From Clostridia bacterium (GTDB lineage Bacteria > Bacillota > Clostridia > Oscillospirales > Acutalibacteraceae): 64,000 bases of DNA. Each line of letters starts with the position of its first letter. Within the stretch, counting starts at the first letter, position 1. The notes beneath the pieces are model-generated. The model was not told the DNA's origin. It saw only the letters and a list, made by a program, of their open reading frames with translations, and ran no database searches. A program made the translations under genes and the position numbers. The stretch is from assembly GCA_017524165.1 (NCBI GenBank), contig JAFWUH010000002.1, forward strand, positions 1 through 64,000, given 5' to 3'. This document shows, piece after piece, positions 46,588 to 57,900 of this stretch.

Positions 46588-49500
46588 TTGAGTATTCGAA
46601 AAGCAGGAGTTTTACTGATTGCGGCGATTCACCTCATTAATGTTTTCGGAACGGTGGGAATACTGACGATGGCAAATAACCAATCGGCTTCGGTCGAAGC
46701 GTATGAAGTGATGCAGATCAGCGAGCGACCAAACGAAAATCTTCTCGGAACATGGATGTCGTTCGGCAGCGGTTTCCAGACCAAACAAATGGAAAACAGC
46801 AAAGGAAAGGTCGGCACGGTCTATAAGATCGAAAACTTTGCAGCCGGGAAAGACGCCGGCATGGCCTATTCCATACCAAATCCAACGCTGGGGACCTACA
46901 CCTTCAGCGGTTACAGCAAAGCAGAAAATGTCAAGCGTGTTATCGGCACGGAATATTTCAGCTATGCGTTGATGGTCAACATTTATTATGCTGACGGCAC
47001 TGAAAAACAGTTCCATACACAGTATGAATACGGTACACACGGTTGGGAGTATCAGGAATTTTCTTTTACCCTTCAAAAGCCAACATCCAACATTAACTGT
47101 TATGTTTTTCTGCGTTCTCCGGCAACCGGCACGGCGTATTTTGATGATTTAAGATTGACCTTGCAGGCTGATGCGCCGGACTGCGGTGTTTTTGACAATC
47201 TTCCCGTTAAGATTGTCAAAAAAGCGGAAGCGCAAAAAACAGAAAGTACGCTGTCAACCGGAGATGGTTTGGAAATCGGGCTTGGTGCAACGCAGGTTAC
47301 CTCGTTGAAGATTGACGGGCAGGAATTGAAAAATGACGCCTTTTCCGGCTTCTTGGTTCGGGATATTGCCGAAACAAATCATCGGGGAATCTATTCGTTT
47401 GGCACGGCAAAAGGATCTGAAGCCACCCAATTCTTGGGCAATCAACCAACGCTCGGCTTGAACTTAAAGGCCAACTACAAAGCAGAGAAAAACTGCATTA
47501 AGGTCGACGGTGTGCTGACCGAAGAAAAATCATCAACCGACGGTCGCGCCGTCCAGCTTTCCTATGCCTTGCCGATTACGGCGTCCGGGTGGAAAATGGG
47601 TACAAGCGTTTTAGATACCGAAGAGATCACGACCGGCAAATCCTGGGCGGATTATAAACCGCTCGGAGAAGGAGTCTTGTCTGTGGTCGATTGGGACAGC
47701 CAGGCAAGAACATATTTCCCGACAGCCTGTATTTATAATGAAGATTTAGGTATTGCGATTGCCGCAGGAATGAATTATCCGACCTATTGGGAGTTGGAAT
47801 ATAACGGCAGTACAGGCCAATATGTGATTACCTATCAAATGGGTATCGTTAAAGAAGCGCCCGAGGCAGCAAAATTTGAGTTTGTTATTTATAAATTGGA
47901 CGATCCTGCTTGGGGATTTCGTTCCGCTATGCAGAAGTACACCGAAATCTATCCTGAAAACTATGAAGTTCGGGAAAAAGATCAAGGACTTTGGGTAGCA
48001 TGGGCTACGGTGGAAAATCTTATTGATATAGAAGATTTTAATTTGATATTCAAAGAAATCGGCAACGAAACACGAACCGGTGGTATCTTTGAGATTTCCA
48101 AAGGCATTAAAGGTCTCTTCTATTTTGAACTGGGTGACTGGTGGCTTCCTCATTTGGCGGCTGATGATGAAGCAGCCGTATGGGATCGTATTCACCAGGT
48201 TGCCGAGGGTGACGAAGATCATCCTGTTTTTGATACCCGCAAAGCGGTGCGTCAGGCAATGGCAACCGAGTTTTGTAAGGTTTTAGACCAAAACGGAAAA
48301 ATTGCATGGAATCCGGTTGATAATGGATGGTGTCCAAATGGTGCGCAGGTGCATGTCAATGCCAACCCGGCTTTACCTGGCAAATATAATTTTTTGACCG
48401 TTTGGTTAAGTGAACAGACCAAAAAAGTGCTGTTTGATCCAATGGAGGCAACAGGCAGCGTCTTCGACGGCATCTATTTGGATGAATTCAGCGGCTGGTG
48501 GCTCGGTAATGCAAACTTTAATAAAGAACATTATCCGTATACAACGGTTCCGTTGACCTATTCACCCTACTTCAAACGGCCGATGTTACACCGTGCGTCA
48601 ACCACGTGGGAATGCGCAAAAACGATTGCCGATTATTTACATAGTTCGGGCAGAACGCTTTTTGCCAACAAAACACCCGATAAAAACGCATGGAATACCT
48701 GTTTGCTTGATGCTATGGGTACCGAACAAACGGCATTGTCCGGATCGGTCTACCAGCCGCAAACCATTCAGCAGTTAAGCACTTGGAGAACTTTAGCTTA
48801 CCAAAAACCGTTTTGTATCTTGTTCAATAACGACTACAATCTCTTGGATAATGCCTTGATGGAGCGGTATTTTAACCGTTGTATGGCATACGGAATCTTC
48901 CCGAGTCCCGGCATGCATTCGGATTCCGTGACCGGTAGCTCCGAATATTACTGGAACGGACCGAGCAAGTTCTATGAACGAGACAGAGAATTGTTTAAAA
49001 AATATATGCCGACCTTAAAAACGATCGCCGAGGCCGGATGGGAACCGGTAACCTATGCATCTACCGCAAACCAAGATATTATCGTTGAGCGGTACGGCAA
49101 TGATGACGCGGAGGGAATTTACTTCTCGGTTTACAACCCGACGGATTCTCCGGTCGAGGTTCAGCTGAATGTGGATTTAAGTCATTTTGATCTGTCTGAC
49201 GGTTGCGTCTATCAAAAGATGATTTCCGGTATGGGCTTTTCGATCAATAATAATGTTGTAACATTGCAATTGGATCCTGATCGGACAGAAGTGTTAAGTA
49301 TTCGCGATCCGGCAAAAGCCACGAAACGCGAGGAAGAACAAGGACAGGAACAATCCGGCGGAACCATCGGCGGCGGAAACAGCTCGAGCGGGAATGCCGG
49401 TAACACAAACGGCGGCGGTTCCTGGCAGTCTGTTGGCGCAACGCAAATGATTAATAAGCATGTGACAACCACCAATAATCCGGATTTAAAGCGGACGATC

Positions 49501-49662
49501 AATCATCATCTGACCAAAAAACTGAACAATATCATCAACAACACGACCTTCCCATGGACGGTGGCGTTGATTGCATTGGATGCTATTGCGGCAGGGTTTG
49601 GTGTTACAACCTTCCTCTTGTGGAACAAGAAACGGAAGCAGGGGAAAACCCCCACAGAATAA
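46588..49662 (+). CDS. Exported putative glycoside hydrolase, membrane-anchored, unassigned family
   Basis: A 1024-residue surface protein. It has a signal/anchor helix at the N-terminus, a CBM-like beta-sandwich (about 40-205), a beta-rich domain (about 225-430) and a catalytic-looking TIM-barrel-like region (about 435-870) with WGFRSAMQKYTEIYPENY, PNGAQVHVNANPALPGKYNF, FDGIYLDEFSGWW and LFANKTPDKNAW. A Gly/Ser/Asn-rich linker and a C-terminal membrane helix with basic tail follow. The acidic residues in GIYLDE and the DWW region are candidates for catalysis. It shares all this with the next gene. TTG 46588 has AAAGGGG eight bases upstream; ATG 46570 is an alternative. Confidence 0.72.
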   Translation: MSIRKAGVLLIAAIHLINVFGTVGILTMANNQSASVEAYEVMQISERPNENLLGTWMSFGSGFQTKQMENSKGKVGTVYKIENFAAGKDAGMAYSIPNPTLGTYTFSGYSKAENVKRVIGTEYFSYALMVNIYYADGTEKQFHTQYEYGTHGWEYQEFSFTLQKPTSNINCYVFLRSPATGTAYFDDLRLTLQADAPDCGVFDNLPVKIVKKAEAQKTESTLSTGDGLEIGLGATQVTSLKIDGQELKNDAFSGFLVRDIAETNHRGIYSFGTAKGSEATQFLGNQPTLGLNLKANYKAEKNCIKVDGVLTEEKSSTDGRAVQLSYALPITASGWKMGTSVLDTEEITTGKSWADYKPLGEGVLSVVDWDSQARTYFPTACIYNEDLGIAIAAGMNYPTYWELEYNGSTGQYVITYQMGIVKEAPEAAKFEFVIYKLDDPAWGFRSAMQKYTEIYPENYEVREKDQGLWVAWATVENLIDIEDFNLIFKEIGNETRTGGIFEISKGIKGLFYFELGDWWLPHLAADDEAAVWDRIHQVAEGDEDHPVFDTRKAVRQAMATEFCKVLDQNGKIAWNPVDNGWCPNGAQVHVNANPALPGKYNFLTVWLSEQTKKVLFDPMEATGSVFDGIYLDEFSGWWLGNANFNKEHYPYTTVPLTYSPYFKRPMLHRASTTWECAKTIADYLHSSGRTLFANKTPDKNAWNTCLLDAMGTEQTALSGSVYQPQTIQQLSTWRTLAYQKPFCILFNNDYNLLDNALMERYFNRCMAYGIFPSPGMHSDSVTGSSEYYWNGPSKFYERDRELFKKYMPTLKTIAEAGWEPVTYASTANQDIIVERYGNDDAEGIYFSVYNPTDSPVEVQLNVDLSHFDLSDGCVYQKMISGMGFSINNNVVTLQLDPDRTEVLSIRDPAKATKREEEQGQEQSGGTIGGGNSSSGNAGNTNGGGSWQSVGATQMINKHVTTTNNPDLKRTINHHLTKKLNNIINNTTFPWTVALIALDAIAAGFGVTTFLLWNKKRKQGKTPTE

Positions 49663-49723
49663 AACATCGGTTTCAATGGAAGTTAGCTATTGATTTCCAA
49701 AATATAAATGTAGGAGGAACATT

Positions 49724-52700
49724 ATGAAACATCTTCGGAAAATCGGAGCCGGACTGATCGCTTGCATGTTGATTCTGCAAACGATATTTGTCTCCGGTGC
49801 CGCAACTACGGCAAACAGCAGTGCGATTGACGCCGCTTCGTTACCGATCCGGTATCAACTGTATGATTATTTTGCCGATGTCGAGTCAGCCCGCATTTCG
49901 GGCGGTGAAATTACCTCGGCCTCTCCCTGGCGTGTGGAAGTTCAACCCGCAGGCGGTGTATGGGAATCGGTCGGCACGACCTTCAGTCGTGATGCGGATT
50001 GGACTTATTTGTTTGGCGGAGTAAAAAATTGGGGTAGCTATCCCGGTGTATCTTTTTACTATCCGTCGAATATATCCGGCCGCTATATGATCAACTTGAT
50101 TACACCGACCTACAGCGCTAATTCAACCGAGTATACCAACAATATGGCTTACTCCTTTACAGCGCCGAGTAACGGTTCTTATAATTTCGGCAAATGTGAC
50201 CAGAATAAAACAGTTGCCTTTGATACGACGAACTATTTCGGTCAGTATAGCAAGGATGAGCTGTTGGATTTCGGCGTTCGTATTACGAAAAACAATCAAA
50301 TTATCTGGAACGGTGCCAGCGGTGCTGAAAAACGCGACGGTTATGCCGTTTTCGGTAATAAGAATGCTCAACGCGATAAAATTGAAGTGCCGGAAATCAG
50401 CGGTATCGTTATGAATGAGGGCGATATTCTGCGCGTGGAGTTTACGGTCTTTACACCCTGTGACAGCAATCCGTGGGCGCAAAGAGTTACCGGCACACCA
50501 GAGATGGAATTGTCCAGCTTGTCGACCACGCCAACCAATTTCCCGGTCTTCTATGATGTCTATGACTTCTTTGATGATGTGGAATCCTGTCGTTTGTCAA
50601 ACAGCGAGGTATTTTCAACCTCTCCGTGGTCGGTACAAACCAAAGTCCTAGGCGGCAGTTGGGTTTCGGCAGGCAGCAGCTTTGCCCGTGACAACGGTTA
50701 TACTTATGTTTATAACGGAGAACACGCATGGGGTAATTATCCGGGTTATTGTTACTATGCACCGGAGACCATGCCGAGTAACGGTAGATATCATTTAGCC
50801 CGTATTACCCCAACCAACAGTGCTTGGGGCGGCGATGATGACGGTTGGAGCATTAATGCGGCATATACCTTTACGGTACCGTATGATGGCGTCTATACTC
50901 TTGGTCGTTCGGATCAGGATTTAGCGATTGCGTGGGATGAAGTTAACTATTTCTCGCAATATGATACATCAACACAGCTGGATTTTGGTGTACGCATTAC
51001 CAAGAATGATCAGGTTCTTTGGAATGGCGATAGCTCCGCTGAAAAACGCGACGGTTTTGCCGTATTTGGCACGAAAAACGCGCAAAATTTGAAGGTTGCC
51101 GTACCGTCTTTAGAAAATCTGAATTTAAAATTCGGCGATGTGATCCGTGTTGAATTCACCAACTTTACACCCGTACAGGATGTATGGACACAGCGTATCA
51201 ACGGATTGGTCTCCATGACCTATAACGGTCCGGTTGGCAGTCAAGAGGCAGAGCCGGTTTCCTGGATGAATACCGAAATTTTTGACGATCCTTCGTTGTC
51301 TTTGCCGCTTTCTGCCACTCAATCTTTCTCTAACAATGACTTTGAAGCCGCAAACAAGAGTATTTCGTTGACCGTATTAGAGGCTGAAGCGAACAGCCCG
51401 GTTGAAGTATGGTTGGGCGGCTATGTCCTGAGAATTGCCGGCGGCGCAAGCTACCTCTACAGAAGTTATAACGGTCAAGAAGATTTCCGTTACTTTATTC
51501 TTCCGAGTCCGCAGAACGGAAAATACGATATTACCATGTCTCAGCAAGGTTTGTGCACGCTGATAGCCGGTACAGAGGAGTTATCCGACCATGTGGTTGG
51601 TACACGCGTGATCGTGAGCGTAAACGGCACTTCGTTTACCGAAGATTTCAGTCTGAGCACGATGAGCGACGGCTTGGTCGTTTACAACCCGGGATCCAAG
51701 ACGGTTCGTGTAACCGGCGGTGCGGTTTCATTCCAGGAAAATGCACCTTGCAGCATCGACCGTGTAACCAATGTTGTTTATGCAGCTCCCGGTTTGTCGA
51801 ACAGCCGCATTCGTTTCTACATGAGCGATAACAAAAACATTTCAATGCCGGCAGCAAATGCAACCGGTGGCGCAATTGTCAAGGGTGACTCGGCTGAAAG
51901 CTATACTTTGGCGATCGGCGGCGATGTCAACCAAGACGGAAAAATCAATATTGTCGACTTGATCCGTTCCAAGAAAGGTCTTGCGAATATTGTTCAGCTT
52001 TCGGATGCACAGAAATATGCCGCAACCTTCGGTCATGGCTATGAGATCAATGCTGAAGCATTGACCGCCTTCCGCAGAAACATTATTATTACGGAAAATC
52101 TTCCGGAATCGCCGCGTCCGTCCTATAAGCTCTATTCCGGCGCATCGGACGCCGATCTTTCCGCAAACTTGTTGACCGACTTGTCTGTTTCAGGCGGTAG
52201 CGTTGGCAAAGGTTACGATCATGACGGCGAAATCAATAATAAGATTTACACCCTTTCGAGCGACGGAACTTCTTCCGGCTCTATCTCTCAAAGCATCAGC
52301 AATCCGACCAAGGGCGTCTATATCATGTCTGCGTACAGCAGGTGTTCCAACTTCTTCCGCAATGATGGCATTGAATTCTACAGCTATTCCTTGTGGGCTA
52401 CGGTATATTACAATGACGGCAGAAGCGAAGCCTATTATGTTTCCTTCAGCGACGGCGATCACGATTGGGAGTACAGAGAGACTTCCTTCGTCGTCCGCGA
52501 AGGTTGCAGCTCGATTTCGTTCTGTGTATTCTTAAGAGATCCGGTTCGTGCGACGGCAAACTTTGATACCATTTCCTTGGTACGCGGCGCCGGCACAACC
52601 GTTACGGTTCAGGATATGCCGGTTTTAGACAATCATGTAAACCGTAACGAAACGGAGATTTCTCGCGTTAATTCACAGGATGGTTTCGGACTTTCTCTCG

Positions 52701-54727
52701 GCGAATCCGAGGTTTTAGGCGTCTATTTGAATGGCGTTGATATTACCGGCGATGTTCCGACCGGAACACAAACCGGATTTATGGTTCGTGATGTTGCCGA
52801 TGAAGAAAACAATGTTTATTCTTTCGGTACTTCGTCCAAAGACGGTAAAAACTTCAACGGATGTCAGGATCAAATCGGCTTGGAATTGGATGCCAACTAT
52901 GCCGAGGAGATAAACGCCATTCATGTTACCGGTACGATTCGTGATATCACCGGCAACCATAACGGTCGTGCGGTTGAGTTGTCCTATGCCGTTCCGTTGA
53001 AAGCAACCGGTTGGAGCTTTGAAACCGATCTTCAAAACAAATATACCGTCAACAATGCTGTTTACAAGCATTTGGGTTGGATTAACTCCAATATGTCCAA
53101 TGTTGACTGGGATTCTGAAGCACATTCTTATTATCCGGCAGCGGCGTTAACCTGCGGTTCGTATGGTATCGGTATCGCTTCCGATATGGACTTCCCGCTT
53201 TATTGGGAATTAGAGTATAATGCGACGACCAACCAGTTAGTAATCACCTATCAGTTGGGTATTACCAACGAGGCACCGGATGCCGCGAGATTTGGTTTCA
53301 CCCTCTATAAGTTGGATGATCCGACTTGGGGCTTCCGCAGCGCGATGTCCAAATACACAAAGGTTCATCCGGAATATTATACTGCTCGTGCGACTGATCA
53401 TGGCGCGTGGGTTGCTTGGCAGAACCTTTCCAATGTGCCGGATGTTGAAGATTTCAACATTAAGTTTAAAGAAACTGATTCGACTACTGTTTCGCAGTTT
53501 GACGCTGATCACAATGTCGGCAACTATAAGTACATTGAATTCGGCGACTGGTGGCTTTCCAATATCGCCAGTCAAACTTCGGAAGCTGTCATGAATAAAG
53601 TCGAGGCTTTGGCAAACGGTACCGAAGTGGATGCAAACAACAGCCTTGCAGCCAAAGAAGCGCAGGCGACCGAATTCTGCAGAGCGTTGAACTATGACGG
53701 TACGATGGTCTGCAACTATGTTGACCGTGCATGGGCACCGAACGGCGCGCAGATTCATATCAATTGCAACCCGTTCTTACCGGGCAGATATAACTTCTTC
53801 AATCTTTGGTACAACAAAGAACTTACCGATACGCTCTTTACAACAGAACATATGACCGGCGCGACTACCTTTAGCGGCATTTATTTGGATGAAAGCAGCG
53901 GTTGGTGGGTTGGGAACTCCAACTTCAACAAAGCGCAGTACAAGTATACTACTGTTCCGTTGACCTATTCTCAGAACTACAATGCACCGATGCTTCACCG
54001 TGCAAGTAATATTTGGGAAGCCATAAAAGCAATGGGTGACGATTTGCATGCACGCAATAAATTGGTCTTTGCCAATAAGTGCCCGGATCGAAACGCCTTC
54101 TTTACACCGTTGGCGGATATTCTCGGTAACGAGCAAACCGTTCAGGATTCCAACGGAAATTATGCACCGTTGAGCACTGTCATGATGTCTGATTGGCGCG
54201 CGCTGTCCTACAATAAGCCTTTCTGCCTGTTGCTTTCCAATAACTGGGATAAGTTTGATTCTGCAACCTTGGAAAGATTCTTCAGCCGTTGCATGACCTA
54301 TGCAATCATTCCGAGTCCGCACGATTGCTACAACGGTAATCAGCAACCGGATTCCTCGCTCGGTCAGTACTTTACAAGTCCGAACAATTACTATGGCCGT
54401 GACCGTGCTGTTTGGAAACAGTATATGCCGGTAATGAAGACCATTTCCGAAGCCGGGTGGGAAGCCGTAACGGGCGCCACCTCCAACAACAGTAATGTTT
54501 TGGTAGAACGCTATGGTACTAAGGCGGAAGACGGCGCAACCTATATTGTTGTCTACAACAACAGCAACAGTACGCAGTCCGCTACCTTGACCTTCGGCAG
54601 TTCCGTATTAGACGGTGTTTCTCATGCAACAGAAATGCTTTACAATAATGCACAAACCATTAACGGCAACACGATTACCCTCAACAATATGACTGCGGAT
54701 CATTCCTATGTCATCAAGTTGTATTAA
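49724..54727 (+). CDS. Giant exported putative glycoside hydrolase with dockerin-like motif
   Basis: A 1667-residue secreted protein with a signal peptide (cleavage near residue 26). Layout: two copies of an unnamed beta-sandwich module (about 42-264 and 276-500, each with YDYF/YDFF, SPW, YPG and DFGVRITKN), a third beta domain (about 508-730), a dockerin-like EF-hand GDVNQDGKINIVDLIRSKKG (about 733-752) whose second half is degenerate, a CBM-like domain (about 800-960) as in the upstream paralogue, and the same putative catalytic region (about 985-1667; SGIYLDESSGWW, PNGAQIHINCNPFLPGRYNF, FANKCPDRNA). No C-terminal membrane helix. AGGAGG precedes the ATG. Confidence 0.75.
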   Translation: MKHLRKIGAGLIACMLILQTIFVSGAATTANSSAIDAASLPIRYQLYDYFADVESARISGGEITSASPWRVEVQPAGGVWESVGTTFSRDADWTYLFGGVKNWGSYPGVSFYYPSNISGRYMINLITPTYSANSTEYTNNMAYSFTAPSNGSYNFGKCDQNKTVAFDTTNYFGQYSKDELLDFGVRITKNNQIIWNGASGAEKRDGYAVFGNKNAQRDKIEVPEISGIVMNEGDILRVEFTVFTPCDSNPWAQRVTGTPEMELSSLSTTPTNFPVFYDVYDFFDDVESCRLSNSEVFSTSPWSVQTKVLGGSWVSAGSSFARDNGYTYVYNGEHAWGNYPGYCYYAPETMPSNGRYHLARITPTNSAWGGDDDGWSINAAYTFTVPYDGVYTLGRSDQDLAIAWDEVNYFSQYDTSTQLDFGVRITKNDQVLWNGDSSAEKRDGFAVFGTKNAQNLKVAVPSLENLNLKFGDVIRVEFTNFTPVQDVWTQRINGLVSMTYNGPVGSQEAEPVSWMNTEIFDDPSLSLPLSATQSFSNNDFEAANKSISLTVLEAEANSPVEVWLGGYVLRIAGGASYLYRSYNGQEDFRYFILPSPQNGKYDITMSQQGLCTLIAGTEELSDHVVGTRVIVSVNGTSFTEDFSLSTMSDGLVVYNPGSKTVRVTGGAVSFQENAPCSIDRVTNVVYAAPGLSNSRIRFYMSDNKNISMPAANATGGAIVKGDSAESYTLAIGGDVNQDGKINIVDLIRSKKGLANIVQLSDAQKYAATFGHGYEINAEALTAFRRNIIITENLPESPRPSYKLYSGASDADLSANLLTDLSVSGGSVGKGYDHDGEINNKIYTLSSDGTSSGSISQSISNPTKGVYIMSAYSRCSNFFRNDGIEFYSYSLWATVYYNDGRSEAYYVSFSDGDHDWEYRETSFVVREGCSSISFCVFLRDPVRATANFDTISLVRGAGTTVTVQDMPVLDNHVNRNETEISRVNSQDGFGLSLGESEVLGVYLNGVDITGDVPTGTQTGFMVRDVADEENNVYSFGTSSKDGKNFNGCQDQIGLELDANYAEEINAIHVTGTIRDITGNHNGRAVELSYAVPLKATGWSFETDLQNKYTVNNAVYKHLGWINSNMSNVDWDSEAHSYYPAAALTCGSYGIGIASDMDFPLYWELEYNATTNQLVITYQLGITNEAPDAARFGFTLYKLDDPTWGFRSAMSKYTKVHPEYYTARATDHGAWVAWQNLSNVPDVEDFNIKFKETDSTTVSQFDADHNVGNYKYIEFGDWWLSNIASQTSEAVMNKVEALANGTEVDANNSLAAKEAQATEFCRALNYDGTMVCNYVDRAWAPNGAQIHINCNPFLPGRYNFFNLWYNKELTDTLFTTEHMTGATTFSGIYLDESSGWWVGNSNFNKAQYKYTTVPLTYSQNYNAPMLHRASNIWEAIKAMGDDLHARNKLVFANKCPDRNAFFTPLADILGNEQTVQDSNGNYAPLSTVMMSDWRALSYNKPFCLLLSNNWDKFDSATLERFFSRCMTYAIIPSPHDCYNGNQQPDSSLGQYFTSPNNYYGRDRAVWKQYMPVMKTISEAGWEAVTGATSNNSNVLVERYGTKAEDGATYIVVYNNSNSTQSATLTFGSSVLDGVSHATEMLYNNAQTINGNTITLNNMTADHSYVIKLY

Positions 54728-54826
54728 TCCAACTCTTCGCATAAAAGAGGAAAAACCGCAACAAATCAACCTTTGAAGGGGAAGTTGTTGCAGATGTTTT
54801 CGGCTTGTGATACGATGTAACTGTCA

Positions 54827-54861
54827 GGCGGAACGGGTTCGGGAAACCGATCCGTTCCGCC
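54827..54861. other. Ten-pair hairpin in the gap before the surface protein gene
   Basis: GGCGGAACGG (54827-54836) pairs perfectly with CCGTTCCGCC (54852-54861). There is no T-tract, so it is more likely an mRNA processing or stabilising stem than a terminator. A smaller stem (GCAACAA with TTGTTGC) precedes it. Confidence 0.5.
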
Positions 54862-54912
54862 GAAGGTGGATTATCTGCCGATACAGCATAATTCCAAAAA
54901 AGGAGAAAACAT

Positions 54913-57900
54913 ATGACTGCTTCAAAAAGATGGTTGGTTATCCTTTTGGTCTTTTCCATTATTTGCAGTGTGTTGACAGTCGGTACGGCGGTAAACGCGT
55001 TGTTACCCACCGAAGATCAATTACCGGTTGTTTACGATTTATTTGATTATTATGGGGATATTGATGCTTCCTATCAATCGTTATCTACCCTTAAATCCAC
55101 CTCTCCGTGGTCGGTTCAAATGCAAATTGACGGTCAATGGACATCAGCCGATACGATTTCAGTTACCTCTGCCGGAAAGGCAAAGGGCTATTACAGCGCA
55201 AGAAACTGGGAAGAATCTCCCGGATTTTCTTACAATATCAATGACGGAGAATACTGCTCTGTCTTATTTCCTTGCAACAAAGCAAACGAAGCTACCACTT
55301 CGTGGAAAATCAATTCCGCTTACGCTTTTACGGCGCCGGTTGCCGGCACCTATACTTTTTCTAAATCCGCAAGCGAGCAGAAGGTTACGGAGGCTTTGAC
55401 GGATTATTTCGGTCAACATACCGATGTGGAAAACAGAATGGATTTCGGTGTTCGTATTACCGTAAATAATGAAACGATTTGGCCGAAATCTGATAATGAT
55501 AATTATTATGAAGGATACGTCAGATTCGGAGCCAACTCGCTTGAAGAATCTGTTTTAATACCCACCATTAAAAATATTCATCTTTTACAGGGCGATGCGT
55601 TGCGCGTTGAGGTGACCTGTTTCGGGAAATGGAATAAATCCAAGAAGAAATTTACCGGTGCAACAGCCGGTGCAGATCAGGCAGTAACCGGTTGCGTTGC
55701 GATGAAATTGACCGAAATGGATCCGGCTCAACAAGAGGAACAGCAACCCCCTGATGAACCGGTGGCTACTGCCGATCATTACGAATTGTACGATTATTTC
55801 AATGATGTTGTAAAAACCTATCAAAATGAAGGCAGCACAAATGATCCGATTGCGATCAATTCCAAATCCAACTGGTCGGTTCAGTGCTATTTTGACGATC
55901 AGTGGAACGAACCGGATACGGTTCAAAAAGACGGTTCTTATTACTATGTCGGTAATTCCAACCGTGCGGAATGGGGTAACTTCTATCCCGGCTATGCGTT
56001 CTATTATAATCCCAATGTTGTGCGAAATCAGTTGGCGATTATTTCACCGACCAATGCGGCTATTGATCAAAGCTATGACGCCAACTCAGCTTATGTATTT
56101 AAGGCAACACTGCCCGGCACCTATACTTTCCACTATTCTAACGCCGATAAAGCGGTTTCGTTTGCCGATACACAGTATTTCTCCCCGTATGAGCTTTCTT
56201 ATACCGGCATAACCTTCGGCGTTCGTATTACCTTGAACGATGAGGTGATTTGGCCGACTGTTGATAACTATAATGCAAAGGTTACCGATACCTATGCTGT
56301 GTTTGGCCGCGACATCAATGGTGTTCCGAGCGAAATATCCATTCCGAAGCTTTCCAATTTAAAATTGTTGGTTGATGATGTATTGCGCGTTGAATTTACC
56401 AGCTTTACCGAGAAAATGGATGCGCCGTGGGAACAACGCGTGAAGGGTTGCGTGTCGATGGAACGCAATTCGACGGATACCACCAAGGATACCGAATCAC
56501 CTGTTTTTAACAACGGAAATATTATCTGTACGGAAACCGGTGAAAACCACTTGGTATTGGGATGGCCTTCCGCAAAAGATAATGTAACGAAGGGCGAAGA
56601 CCTTTCCTATACGCTTTATTATGATACTGTACCTTATGAAGAAGGGGTTATCCCAACACACGGTACAGCGGTCGGCGTTGGACCGATGGGCGCCGGCATT
56701 ACGAAGCTTTCCAGTGAAACAACCTATTATTTTGCCCTTATGGTAAAAGATGAATCGTACAACAAAGCCGTGATCGTCGGCGGACCATTTCAAACTCAAA
56801 AGGGTAACAGCAATGCTGTAGCAACCTATGAGGTCTACGACTATCTGGATGAGGTTGCGGATCGGTTACCGTTTGAAACGCAAAAGGTCAAAATCGGCGA
56901 GACGCTTTCTCCATGGGTGGCAGAAGTTCAGGTGAACGGCAAGTGGGAAAAAATCACTTTAGCTTCCCGATTGGGCGATTTGATTTACTGTAACTCGCCG
57001 AATCCGGAATGGGGCGGTTATTATCCTGGATTTTCTTTCTATGCACCGCGTCAAGCGGTTATCAAGCGCGCTATTTCAAGATTGAATCCGACGAAAGCCG
57101 CCGCATCGGTAAACGCTGATTTTGACTATTGTATGGCGTATACCTTCCGCGCACCGGCAGCCGGCGTATATACCTTTGAAAAGGGAAATCCTGTTTACGC
57201 GTACAGCGACTATTTAGGCGATAATTTTGCTATTGCAGATAGCGCATCAAAGGATCTGCAGTTGGGCGTTCGCATTGTCAAGATTGACGGCGAAGGCGAA
57301 GAGATTCTTTGGCCGAAATCTTCTGACGGATTAGCCGTACAGGATGGATTTGCGACCATTACCGGTTACGGATCTGCTACCGGTAAAGTGCCGATCCCAA
57401 CCATTGAAGGATTGCAGTTGCTTTCCGGTGATATGATTCGTGTGGAAGCGCGCGCATTCAGCGCGACAGCCGATTCACCGTGGTTGCATCAGGTCTCTGC
57501 TTATGTGCGCATGGTTATGAATAAGAAGATCGAAGACAAAACGCCGCCGGAATTCGGCGCAGGTAGTTTAGCGGTTACCGCGAAAACATCTAATTCACTT
57601 TCGTTCTCCTGGCCGTTAGCGACAGATAATATGAGCCGTGATGACAGCTTGGTTTACAAGCTTTATATGGATACTAATCCGATCACCGAAGATCGTTTGG
57701 CTGAGTTGGAGGAAAACGCTCTGGTAGTTTCGGGCGGGGCACAGCGCGTGACCATGTTGGAATCGGATAGGACTTATTATGCGGCTTTGACCGTTACCGA
57801 TCCTTCCGGAAACTCTTCTGTACTGTTTTGCGGTCCGGTATCGACCGATCGACGCAACGGTCAGTCGGGCGGCGAACAATCCGGTAATTTGCCGACAGAA

